From JAZKGA01 sp040386235 (GTDB lineage: Bacteria; Pseudomonadota; Alphaproteobacteria; Micavibrionales; Micavibrionaceae), in assembly GCA_040386235.1 (NCBI GenBank), contig JAZKGA010000001.1, forward strand, positions 248,001 to 312,000: a stretch of DNA of 64,000 nucleotides, written 5' to 3'. The translations under genes were made by a program, and so were the position numbers. Shown in pieces: positions 24,477 through 32,710 of the stretch. The notes below the pieces were generated by a model. That model was not told the DNA's origin, searched no databases, and saw only the letters and a program-made list of their open reading frames with translations. Numbering within the stretch: the stretch's first letter is position 1; every line of letters starts with the position of its first letter.

Positions 24477-25502
24477 ATGATCCATCCATCCCAGACAATT
24501 GCCTCCTTTCCCACCCCACAAAACCATGATGATGTGGCCGCGGCACGGCGCGTGCTGGCCACTGAGATTGCTGGCTTAACCGCGCTGTCTGATGCGCTGG
24601 GGGCCAGCTTCGTTGCCGCAGTCGAGGCTATTCACACGATGAAGGCCCGCCAAACGGGGCGCGTTATTATTTCCGGCATTGGCAAATCGGGTCATGTCGC
24701 GCGTAAAATCGCCGCCACCATGGCGTCAACCGGCACGCCCTGCCATTTCGTACATGCGAATGAGGCCAGCCACGGCGACCTGGGCATGATCAGCCCACAG
24801 GATGCCGTCCTGTTGCTGTCCAATTCCGGCGAGAATAGCGAGTTAAGCGATTTAATCGCCTTTACCCGCCGCTTCTCCATTCCTTTAATCGCGTTGACCA
24901 GCAATGCCACCAGCACGCTGGCCAAACATGCCGATATCGTCCTGGCGATGCCAAAAATGGCAGAAGCCTGCCCCAACGGCCTGGCCCCGACCACATCCAC
25001 CACCATGATGCTGGCCTTGGGCGACGCATTGGCCGTGGCCTTGCTTGAACGCATGGGCCTGACGGCAGAGCAGTTTCGTGTGTTTCATCCGGGGGGCAAG
25101 CTGGGCGCAAAGCTGAAGAAAGTCACTGATTTGATGCTGCAGGGCGATGAATTGCCCCTGGTCCCCGATACGGCCAACATGGAATCGGCGTTGCTGATCA
25201 TGACCGCGAAAAACCTTGGTTCGGCGATTGTCGTCGATAACAATGGCGACTTGCGTGGCTTTATCACCGACGGCGATTTGAAACGTCACATGTCCCCTGA
25301 TCTGTTGCGTCAACCCGTCACCGACATTATGTCATCCGATCCCAAAACCATTTCGCCCGATTTATTGCTGGCCGAGGCCGTCGATATCATGATTAACCGG
25401 CAGGGCAAGGATGCGATCACCAGCCTGTTGGTCGTGGGCGATACGGGCCGTGTTTTGGGCCTGTTGCGCATTCAGGAATGTTTGAAGGCGGGCGTGGCGT
25501 AA
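24477..25502 (+). CDS. kdsD: Arabinose-5-phosphate isomerase (KpsF/GutQ/KdsD family)
   Basis: 341 residues from ATG 24477. An SIS sugar-isomerase domain (about 35-200; RVIISGIGKSGHVARKIAATMASTGTP and HPGGKLGAKL) is followed by two CBS domains (about 215-335). It makes the Kdo precursor arabinose 5-phosphate from ribulose 5-phosphate, so the organism should produce Kdo-containing lipopolysaccharide. Its TAA overlaps the lptC ATG (TAATG), giving translational coupling. Confidence 0.95.
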   Translation: MIHPSQTIASFPTPQNHDDVAAARRVLATEIAGLTALSDALGASFVAAVEAIHTMKARQTGRVIISGIGKSGHVARKIAATMASTGTPCHFVHANEASHGDLGMISPQDAVLLLSNSGENSELSDLIAFTRRFSIPLIALTSNATSTLAKHADIVLAMPKMAEACPNGLAPTTSTTMMLALGDALAVALLERMGLTAEQFRVFHPGGKLGAKLKKVTDLMLQGDELPLVPDTANMESALLIMTAKNLGSAIVVDNNGDLRGFITDGDLKRHMSPDLLRQPVTDIMSSDPKTISPDLLLAEAVDIMINRQGKDAITSLLVVGDTGRVLGLLRIQECLKAGVA

Positions 25503-26170
25503 TGTCCGATACGGGCCGTTCACGCCTTGATGACTTGCTGGCCGCCCAACCTTCCCAGCCCCTATATGTCAGCCCGCGGCGTACCAAGGCCGTTCGCCGG
25601 CTGCGCCTGATATTACCGTTACTAGCTGCCTGTTTACTGGTGGTCGTGATTGTGATCGCAGGGCCGGGTCATGACGATCCACCCCCGAACATCAAGGATA
25701 TCGCCCCCAATCAGATCGGTAAAAATGCGCTGGAGGCCCCCCGTTTCGAAAGCCAAGACGGCGATGCGCAGCCCTATACGATTACCGCCAGTCACGCCTA
25801 TCAAAAAACGGACAATTTGAATATCGCCGTGATGGGGAAGCCGGTTGCAGATATGCTGATGAAAGATGGCAGCTGGATCGCGATCCAGTCCCAGGCCGGA
25901 GCCTTTAACCAGTCGGCGCAATTCCTGGCGTTACGGGGCGGCGTAAAGGTGTTTCACGACAGCGGTTATGAACTGACCACCCAATCCTTGGATGTGCATT
26001 TACCACAACAAGAAGCCACGACGACAACGGCTGTTGAAGGCCACGGGCCGATGGGACAAATCACTGCAACGGGCCTGAGTGTAAACGCGGCGACCAGTCA
26101 GCTGCGTTTTCTGGGGCCTGCCAAGCTGACAATTACGACGTCGCCGCCGCCAACATCCGCGACACGTTAA
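25502..26170 (+). CDS. lptC: LPS export protein LptC
   Basis: 222 residues from ATG 25502. One N-terminal membrane helix (about 36-58) anchors a periplasmic LptC/OstA-like beta-jellyroll (about 75-215). It links the LptFG permease to LptA in the transenvelope bridge. Genes kdsD-lptC-lptA overlap or touch, as in related bacteria; the C-terminal segment ends in a short Pro/Thr tail. lptF and lptG occur separately at 47020-49247. Confidence 0.9.
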   Translation: MSDTGRSRLDDLLAAQPSQPLYVSPRRTKAVRRLRLILPLLAACLLVVVIVIAGPGHDDPPPNIKDIAPNQIGKNALEAPRFESQDGDAQPYTITASHAYQKTDNLNIAVMGKPVADMLMKDGSWIAIQSQAGAFNQSAQFLALRGGVKVFHDSGYELTTQSLDVHLPQQEATTTTAVEGHGPMGQITATGLSVNAATSQLRFLGPAKLTITTSPPPTSATR

Positions 26171-26180
26171 AGGAGATACG

Positions 26181-26987
26181 ATGCGCTTTTTACCTTTTCT
26201 GGCCTGTCTGCTGATTGCCTTTCCCGCCATCGCGGCTGACCCTGGTATTCCGTTAGAGATCGAGGCTGATAAAGCCCTGGTCTGGGACGAAGCCAATAAA
26301 CAATATCGGGCCGAAGGCAATGCCGTCGCCCGCCAGGGTGATATGCAAGTCACCGCCGATTTGTTAACCGCAGACTACCACAGCACAAGCGGCCAAACGG
26401 ATATTTGGCAAATTGTCGCCACCGGTAACGTCAAACTATCTGCCAGCGGATCGACAGGCACGGGCGATAAATTGGTTTACGATATCACCAAGGGGCAGGC
26501 TGTCTTGACCGGTCAGAATTTGATGATGACGGGCAAAGATGGCAGCAAGGTCACAGCCAATGAACGGTTTGAATACTGGTCCGCCGACCGCCGTGCGGTT
26601 GCCGTCGGCGATGCCAAACTGATTCAAGGTCAGACAACGCTGGCCAGCCAAACAATCACGGCCTGGCTGGCGGCAGAGAATACTGCGACGCCAAAAACCA
26701 CGCAGGCGCTTGGGAATATTGAACGGGCGGAGGCCAGCGGTGCCGTCACAATCACAACCCCGACCGAAACGATCACGGCCCAGCGCGGCGAATATCGCGG
26801 CAATACCAATACCGCCTATCTCTATGGCACTGTTGTGTTGAAACGCCCGCCAAATACGCTGGAGGGCGCAAGGGCTGAGATTAACCTGACCACGAATGTC
26901 AGCCAGTTGTTTGCCGGCACAGATGCGCAAGGAAAGCCTGGCCGCGTCAAGGGCGTATTCTATACCAAAACCCGCGCCGCGAAATAA
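26181..26987 (+). CDS. lptA: LPS transport periplasmic protein LptA (OstA-like)
   Basis: 268 residues with an AAAGGAG site. The signal peptide ends about residue 19 (AIAA). The rest is the OstA/LptA jellyroll with the characteristic IEADKALVWDEANKQYRAEGNA and later VTANERFEYW repeats. It carries lipopolysaccharide across the periplasm. It is longer than E. coli LptA (185) owing to a long C-terminal region, common in alphaproteobacteria. lptB, which normally follows, is not here; folC on the other strand overlaps by 28 bases. Confidence 0.9.
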   Translation: MRFLPFLACLLIAFPAIAADPGIPLEIEADKALVWDEANKQYRAEGNAVARQGDMQVTADLLTADYHSTSGQTDIWQIVATGNVKLSASGSTGTGDKLVYDITKGQAVLTGQNLMMTGKDGSKVTANERFEYWSADRRAVAVGDAKLIQGQTTLASQTITAWLAAENTATPKTTQALGNIERAEASGAVTITTPTETITAQRGEYRGNTNTAYLYGTVVLKRPPNTLEGARAEINLTTNVSQLFAGTDAQGKPGRVKGVFYTKTRAAK

Positions 26988-28318
26988 AGCGACCCACAGA
27001 ACAGCACGCAATGACGCTGCCCACCGCCGCTGTGATTGATCCATGATGCCAACGCGGTTAAAGCATCCGCCGGTGTTGCGGCAAAACTTGCTGGCACCGC
27101 GTTACCTTTATACTCGGCCAACATGTCCGCACCCGACCGCGGGGCACGACCCACGGGTAAGTCCAGAAATTGAAGTGACGCTATGTGCGGTAAAAACGGC
27201 GCCACGAAATCCCCCGCGTTTTTCCCGGCCCCAAGCGCAATAATCACATGTACGTGCAGGCCCTGGTCCTGCCACTGCCTGCACTGGGTCGCCATGGCCT
27301 GCGCGCCTGTGTCATTATGGGCGCCGTCATACCACAGCTTCACGCCCGGCAGAATGGGGATCAGAGCCGGATTATCGACACGTTGCAGGCGGGCGGGCCA
27401 GGTCGCCTGACGTAACCCGGCCTTCAACGCGGTATTCGGTACATGCCGGATGGATTGCAACAATTGCGTGGCCATCACCGCATTGCCCGCGTTTTCCAGT
27501 TGATGATCACCGTTCAGGCTTGGACGCGGCAGGATCATCCGGCCACCTGACCAATGAAAAACCATCTCAGTGTCGGATGTGCCCTCAACCCGCCAGTCCG
27601 TCCCGGCACAGTGCAGCACCGCGCCAATATCATCCGCGATCTGGTGAAACACTGGCAGAACAGCGTCCGGCGCGTATTGGGGTGCAACAACGCAAGGTGT
27701 TCCGCCGCGCATAATGCCGGCTTTTTCCGCCGCGATTTCTGGCAGGGTGTTGCCCAGGAATCGCATATGGTCGAAAGATATTTTGGTCAGGATCGTGACC
27801 GCTTTGTGCGTGACAATATTGGTCGGGTCCAGGCGTCCCCCCATCCCGGTTTCCAGCAGACAGATATCGGCGGGCCTTTCACTGAACAGCAACAGCGCCA
27901 TCGCCGTGATGTATTCAAAGAACGAGACGGTATCGTCCATACGCGCTAGAACAGCATCCACTCGGGCGATGGTCTGCAACAGCAGGTCATCGGAAATGCT
28001 TGCGCCGTTCAGGCAAATGCGCTCGTTAAAGATAAAAATATGCGGTGAGGTATAGGCATGGACGGTATAGCCCGCCGCCGCGTATATCGCCCGCAGCAGG
28101 GCCGTGGTCGATCCCTTGCCGTTCGTGCCGGCCAGGTGAATAACGGGCGGTAATTTATCCTGCGGCCGACCCAAATGATCCAGCAATGTTTCATATGCCG
28201 TGCCGTGCAGACGCTGCCCGACTGATTTGCGCTGCATCGCGTATAGACGCTGCAATGCTTCTTGCACCGCGGCGTTCGGGTGCGTCACCTCATCTAATGC
28301 GGTGGCGCTGTCCATCAA
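26960..28318 (-). CDS. folC: Bifunctional dihydrofolate/folylpolyglutamate synthase
   Basis: 452 residues. The ATP-binding HLAGTNGKGST loop (about residues 62-72) and a Mur-ligase-like fold: YTSPHIFIFNERICLNG, LLETGMGGRLDPTN, ILTKISFDHMRFLGNT, and WYDGAHN near residue 335. It glutamylates dihydropteroate and folates. It lies 7 bases after accD, the usual accD-folC pair. With folA and the ThyX-like gene it supports endogenous folate use. The 3' end overlaps lptA. Confidence 0.96.
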   Translation of the reverse strand: MMDSATALDEVTHPNAAVQEALQRLYAMQRKSVGQRLHGTAYETLLDHLGRPQDKLPPVIHLAGTNGKGSTTALLRAIYAAAGYTVHAYTSPHIFIFNERICLNGASISDDLLLQTIARVDAVLARMDDTVSFFEYITAMALLLFSERPADICLLETGMGGRLDPTNIVTHKAVTILTKISFDHMRFLGNTLPEIAAEKAGIMRGGTPCVVAPQYAPDAVLPVFHQIADDIGAVLHCAGTDWRVEGTSDTEMVFHWSGGRMILPRPSLNGDHQLENAGNAVMATQLLQSIRHVPNTALKAGLRQATWPARLQRVDNPALIPILPGVKLWYDGAHNDTGAQAMATQCRQWQDQGLHVHVIIALGAGKNAGDFVAPFLPHIASLQFLDLPVGRAPRSGADMLAEYKGNAVPASFAATPADALTALASWINHSGGGQRHCVLFCGSLYFAARVLV

Positions 28319-28325
28319 TGCACCT

Positions 28326-29360
28326 TTAAGAACGCGGGGGCTTGGCGGCTTTTTTCGGCGGCGTTACTGCATCAGCATTTGCCGGTTGCGGCAGAATGTC
28401 CAACGCCCGGGTCAGAGAGAACCGCCCTTTTGGCGCAGCAATCGTCTTGGCAGACACACCACCGTCACGGCCCGCATCTTCTGCCGGTGTCTGACGTGAC
28501 GCGCGGCCTTCCGGCTGCATCAACAGATCAAGCAGGCGCGCCAGCGTGCCCGCCAGATCCTTCCGCGCCACAACCATATCGACCATGCCATGTTGTTGCA
28601 GGTATTCGGCGGTTTGGAAGCCTTCGGGCAATTGTGCGCGAATCGTTTCCTCGATCACGCGTTTGCCGGCAAAACCGATTGTTGCACCAGGCTCTGACAC
28701 ATGAATGTCACCCAGCATCGCAAACGACGCACTGACACCGCCCGTTGTCGGGTTGGTCAGCAAAACGATATAGGGCAGACCGGCCTCTTTCACCATTTGC
28801 ACCGCGACCGTCGTGCGCGGCATCTGCATCAGGGAAATCGCGCCTTCTTGCATCCGTGCGCCCCCCGATGCCGGGATAACGATAAAGGCCGCTTTGTTTT
28901 TAACAGCCAGCTTGGCGCCTTCGACAATACCCTGGCCAACGCCTGCGCCCATAGATCCGCCCATAAAATCAAAATCGAACGCCGAGATAATTGTGGGAAT
29001 ACCGCCAATCGTCCCTTCCGCCACAACGATGGCATCAACACGGCCTGATTTGGCCTGGGCATCGCGCAACCGATCGCTGTATTTCTTTTTATCGCGGAAT
29101 TTCAACGGGTCTTCCAAGACTTTACCCATCTTGTGTTCGTGGTACGTCCCGTTATCGAACAGCAATTGCAGGCGGGCTGCGACCGGCAGTTTCAAGTGGT
29201 GGTTACAGTGATGGCAAACCTGTTGGTTTTCGGCCAGGTCACGGTGGAACAGCATGCCGCCGCAAGACGGGCATTTTTCCCATAAATTATCGGGCACATC
29301 CTTTTGACCGCTGACGATCGAGCGTATCTTCGGACGGATAAAATTGGTTAACCAGTTCAT
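28326..29360 (-). CDS. accD: Acetyl-CoA carboxylase carboxyltransferase subunit beta
   Basis: 344 residues. The N-terminal zinc ribbon has CPSC and CHHC pairs (residues 30-52). The carboxyltransferase core includes FDFDFMGGSMGAGVGQGIV and IVIPASGGARMQEG, then LLTNPTTGGVSASFAM and GFAGKRVIEET. It forms malonyl-CoA with AccA in fatty-acid synthesis. A C-terminal tail (about 290-344) is Ala/Pro/Lys-rich. It is preceded by lapA (34 bases) with no trp genes between. Confidence 0.96.
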   Translation of the reverse strand: MNWLTNFIRPKIRSIVSGQKDVPDNLWEKCPSCGGMLFHRDLAENQQVCHHCNHHLKLPVAARLQLLFDNGTYHEHKMGKVLEDPLKFRDKKKYSDRLRDAQAKSGRVDAIVVAEGTIGGIPTIISAFDFDFMGGSMGAGVGQGIVEGAKLAVKNKAAFIVIPASGGARMQEGAISLMQMPRTTVAVQMVKEAGLPYIVLLTNPTTGGVSASFAMLGDIHVSEPGATIGFAGKRVIEETIRAQLPEGFQTAEYLQQHGMVDMVVARKDLAGTLARLLDLLMQPEGRASRQTPAEDAGRDGGVSAKTIAAPKGRFSLTRALDILPQPANADAVTPPKKAAKPPRS

Positions 29361-29394
29361 AAAACCTCACTTAGCTGAAAAAATTAGATAGAAA

Positions 29395-29757
29395 TTATTC
29401 GCGATCCACCGGCGGCACAATGGGCGGCAGCGGTGAAGGTTGGGTGGCCGCGGATGGAAAAGCAACACCATACGGGTCGGCAGGCAACGTATCATCCGCC
29501 AGCTTTTCCTGCTGTTTCTTGTATTTCCGCAAAGCGCGCAGTTCACGACGCTTGGCACCGAAATCCAACCAGACCATCAACGCGCCGATAATAAACCCTT
29601 TCGCAAAAACGATCAGGACGAACAGCGACAACGACATGCTTAATTGCGTATAGGCGGGAAACCAGTTCAGCGTCACGTCACCACGGTTCAACAGGGCAAA
29701 GCTGACCAGTCCAGCCATGACCAGCACGGATAAAATCCATTTGAAGAAGCCGTTCAT
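29395..29757 (-). CDS. lapA: LapA-domain membrane protein (DUF1049)
   Basis: 120 residues. Two hydrophobic segments (about 5-25 and 43-65) frame LLNRGDVTLNWFP, characteristic of lipopolysaccharide assembly protein A domains. A basic helix (KRRELRALRKYKKQQEK) and a Pro-rich tail follow on the cytosolic side. In E. coli LapA works with LapB to set LpxC levels. It lies between ihfB (11 bases) and accD. Confidence 0.85.
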   Translation of the reverse strand: MNGFFKWILSVLVMAGLVSFALLNRGDVTLNWFPAYTQLSMSLSLFVLIVFAKGFIIGALMVWLDFGAKRRELRALRKYKKQQEKLADDTLPADPYGVAFPSAATQPSPLPPIVPPVDRE

Positions 29758-29768
29758 ACGGATGGCCT

Positions 29769-30056
29769 TTAGGCCTTCTTCTTATTCAACCGGTCGCGCA
29801 ATTCCTTACCGGTTTTAAAGAAGGGCATGTTTTTCGCGGTCACTGACACGCTTTCGCCCGTCCGCGGGTTACGGCCAACACGCGCCGCGCGGGATTTGAC
29901 GGAGAAAGCACCGAAGCCGCGCAATTCAACGCGGTCGCCACGGACCAGCGCATTGCCGATCTCACCCAGGACTGTCTCAACAATCTTTTCGATATCGCGC
30001 ATGTAAAGATGCGTGTTTTTGTCGGCCAGCTGCTGAATCAATTCGGATTTCGTCAT
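29769..30056 (-). CDS. ihfB: Integration host factor subunit beta
   Basis: 95 residues, standard HU/IHF length. Reads MTKSELIQQLADKN...VETVLGEIGNALVRGDRVELRGFGAFSVKSRAARVGRNPRTGESV, including the DNA-intercalating proline (RNPRTG). It bends DNA as a heterodimer with IhfA. It lies downstream of rpsA in the conserved cmk-rpsA-ihfB order, separated by a terminator. Confidence 0.97.
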   Translation of the reverse strand: MTKSELIQQLADKNTHLYMRDIEKIVETVLGEIGNALVRGDRVELRGFGAFSVKSRAARVGRNPRTGESVSVTAKNMPFFKTGKELRDRLNKKKA

Positions 30057-30106
30057 GGTCTTCTCCCTAATCCCTTGGAACCTAAACAGTTTTCACCGCG
30101 CTGGCA

Positions 30107-30137
30107 ATAAAAAAGCCGCGCATCAGCGCGGCTTTTT
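30107..30137. terminator. Bidirectional hairpin terminator between rpsA and ihfB
   Basis: A perfect 7-bp stem GCCGCGC/GCGCGGC with a 4-base loop is flanked by an A-run on one side and a T-run on the other. On the minus strand it follows the rpsA stop codon and precedes ihfB, so ihfB probably has its own promoter or depends on readthrough. Confidence 0.9.
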
Positions 30138-30153
30138 GTGAGTCGTTTGAACC

Positions 30154-31932
30154 TTATTTCTTCTTGGCCTTGGACGTTTTGCTGCTGTCTTTCAACGCCG
30201 CGCCCAGGATGTCGCCAAGGGATGCGCCGGATTCGGTTGAACCGAATGCTTCCAGGGCTGCCTTGTCTTCATCCAATTCGCGGGCTTTGATCGACAACGC
30301 CACTTTGCGTGTCTTGGCGTCAACACTGATGATTTTCGCATCAATCTTCTCGCCGACGGCAAAGCGGTCAGGCCGTTGCTCGGACCGTTCGCGGGACAGG
30401 TCTGATTTCTTGATGAAACCAACCACGCCTTCGCTTGTCTTCACTTCGATACCACCTGAGGTAATGGCCGAAACAGTACAGGTGACAACGCCACCTTTGC
30501 TGACCGACTCTTTACCGCCTGTGCTGCTGGAATGACCCATGCTGCCACCTGTTGCGGTATTCTTCGCACCTTCCGGCTGTGCGCCAGACAGTTGCTTGAT
30601 ACCCAGGGCAACACGTTCTTTGTCCGCATCGATATCCAGGATCTTGACCTTGACTGTATCGCCTTTGTTATAGACTTTTACAGCTTCTTCGCCTTTCAGA
30701 TCCCATGAGATGTCATTGACATGAACCATCCCATCGATATCGCCTTCCAGACCGATAAACATACCGAATTCGGTGATGTTGTTAATCGGACCTTCGACCT
30801 CTGCACCAACTTTAAAGCTGGTTGCGAAGTGCGACCATGGGTTTTCCGTGGTCTGCTTGATACCCAGGCTGATACGACGCTTCTCAGTGTCGATATCAAT
30901 GACTTTGACCTGAACATCCTGGCCAACTGTCAACAGCTTGCCAGGGTTGATGGCTTTCTTGGTCCATGACATTTCAGACACGTGAACCAGGCCTTCAATG
31001 CCTGACTCCAGCTCAATGAATGCGCCGTAATCGGTAACATTCGTGACCTTACCGGACACAACGGCACCAACTGGGAACTTAGTTTCAAACCCAGTCCAAG
31101 GATCATTCTCAAGCTGTTTCATGCCCAGGCTGATACGTTGGGTTTCTTCGTTGTAACGAATAACCTGAACGGTCACTTGCTGGCCGACTTGCAATGCTTC
31201 GGATGGGTGGTTGATACGTTTCCAGGAAATGTCGGTTACGTGCAGCAGGCCATCAACGCCGCCCAGATCAATGAACGCACCGTAATCGGTGATGTTCTTG
31301 ACCAGACCTTCGAGGACGGAGCCTTCACGGATATTGCCCAACAGGTCAGAACGCGCTTCTTCGCGGCTTTCTTCCAGAACGGCACGGCGTGAAACAACAA
31401 TGTTGCCACGCAAACGGTCCATCTTCAGAATGACGAAAGGCTGCGGCGTACCCATTAATGGCGTAACGTCACGAACCGGACGGATATCAACTTGTGACCC
31501 TGGCAAGAACGCAACAGCGCCGCCCAGATCAACAGTGAAACCACCTTTAACGCGAGAGAAGATAACCCCCGTCACGCGTTCGGTCTTCAGATGTGATTGT
31601 TCCAGATCTGCCCAGACTTCCTTGCGGCGGGCTTTTTCACGGCTAAGGCCGGTCATCCCATCGCGGTCTTCCAGACGCTCGACAACCACTTCGACGATAT
31701 CGTCAACGCGGATTTCAGGCGCTTGGCCCGGCGCAGAAAACTCGCGTAAGCTAACGCGACCTTCTGATTTCAGACCAACATCGATGATCGCATATTCGTC
31801 ATCGATGGCGACAACACGACCATTGATCGTTTTGCCAATAAGGTTTTGATTTTTGCCAAAGCTGGTTTCCAGCAAGGCGGCAAAATCGGCACTTTCCGTG
31901 CGATCTTGTAATTTTGATGCAGTACTACCCAT
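30154..31932 (-). CDS. rpsA: 30S ribosomal protein S1
   Basis: 592 residues with six S1 (OB-fold) repeats, read from the recurring ITDYGAFIDLGGVDGLLHVTDISW type motifs. The N-terminal domains 1 and 2 bind the ribosome and the later ones the mRNA. The AAAGGA site precedes the ATG. The linker between repeats 5 and 6 (about 460-490) is Gly/Ser-rich. Cotranscription with cmk upstream is likely (54-base gap). Length is slightly above E. coli's 557. Confidence 0.97.
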   Translation of the reverse strand: MGSTASKLQDRTESADFAALLETSFGKNQNLIGKTINGRVVAIDDEYAIIDVGLKSEGRVSLREFSAPGQAPEIRVDDIVEVVVERLEDRDGMTGLSREKARRKEVWADLEQSHLKTERVTGVIFSRVKGGFTVDLGGAVAFLPGSQVDIRPVRDVTPLMGTPQPFVILKMDRLRGNIVVSRRAVLEESREEARSDLLGNIREGSVLEGLVKNITDYGAFIDLGGVDGLLHVTDISWKRINHPSEALQVGQQVTVQVIRYNEETQRISLGMKQLENDPWTGFETKFPVGAVVSGKVTNVTDYGAFIELESGIEGLVHVSEMSWTKKAINPGKLLTVGQDVQVKVIDIDTEKRRISLGIKQTTENPWSHFATSFKVGAEVEGPINNITEFGMFIGLEGDIDGMVHVNDISWDLKGEEAVKVYNKGDTVKVKILDIDADKERVALGIKQLSGAQPEGAKNTATGGSMGHSSSTGGKESVSKGGVVTCTVSAITSGGIEVKTSEGVVGFIKKSDLSRERSEQRPDRFAVGEKIDAKIISVDAKTRKVALSIKARELDEDKAALEAFGSTESGASLGDILGAALKDSSKTSKAKKK

Positions 31933-31986
31933 AAGTATAATTCCTTTTTCGGAAAAGATACCGCCAGACGGGTGTGTTTACAGCGA

Positions 31987-32706
31987 TTAAGCTTCACCCG
32001 AAGGACGGCTGTGTTTTCCAGGACGGTCGGATTGCGCCATTTTCTTGTCAATCAGTGTCAGCGCCCGATCCAAGACCTCTTCCCGTGAAAGGGTTGAGGT
32101 ATCAAGGATGAGTGCATCCGCTGCTGGCATGGTGGGGGCGACTTCCCGCTGTCTATCACGCTCATCGCGTATTTTCAGATCCTGCAAAACGTGGTCATAC
32201 ATAGCGGCAATCCCACGGCTTTGCAACTGTTTTAAGCGGCGTTCGGCACGCACCTCGGGACTGGCGGTGATAAACAGTTTCACGTCCGCATGCGGGCAGA
32301 TAATGGTGCCAATATCGCGTCCGTCCAGCACGGCCCCGGTCGGGTCCAGGCCAGGCAAGGGCGGCGGGGCGGCGGCAAAGCCGCGCTGCAAGTTAAGCAG
32401 GCAGTCCCGCACACCGGGAATCGCCGCGACCTGAGAGGCCGCCTGTGACACGTTTTCATCGCGCAGACCCGCCGCCTCCGGCTGGTTCGGGCGGTAATGT
32501 TGCGCAAATTGGTGCGCAACGGCAACCGCGGTCGCTATGTCTTGCGGATCACCGCCCTGTGCCAGGACCGCCTGGCCGACCTGACGGTACAAAAGACCCG
32601 TATCCATAAAGCTGAACTTGTAATGCGCGGCGATCTGCGCCGCCAATGTGCCTTTGCCGCTGGCGGTAAAGCCGTCAATGGCAACAACGAAAACGGGCAC
32701 TGTCAT
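31987..32706 (-). CDS. cmk: Cytidylate kinase
   Basis: 239 residues from ATG 32706; the longer frame to 32862 starts inside the upstream gene. The P-loop IDGFTASGKGT is at residues 10-20, DTGLLYR at about 35-41, and the ILDGRDIGTIICPHADVKLFITASPEVRAERR segment matches Cmk's CMP-binding and LID regions. It phosphorylates CMP and dCMP. It starts 4 bases after the GGDEF-EAL gene. aroA, the usual upstream neighbour, is missing. Confidence 0.96.
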   Translation of the reverse strand: MTVPVFVVAIDGFTASGKGTLAAQIAAHYKFSFMDTGLLYRQVGQAVLAQGGDPQDIATAVAVAHQFAQHYRPNQPEAAGLRDENVSQAASQVAAIPGVRDCLLNLQRGFAAAPPPLPGLDPTGAVLDGRDIGTIICPHADVKLFITASPEVRAERRLKQLQSRGIAAMYDHVLQDLKIRDERDRQREVAPTMPAADALILDTSTLSREEVLDRALTLIDKKMAQSDRPGKHSRPSGEA

Positions 32707-32710
32707 CGCC

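Noticed and set aside
31289..31849. A 186-codon plus-strand open frame antisense to rpsA
   Set aside because: It lies wholly inside a well-supported S1 gene and has a Thr/Ser/Arg-rich composition typical of shadow frames.
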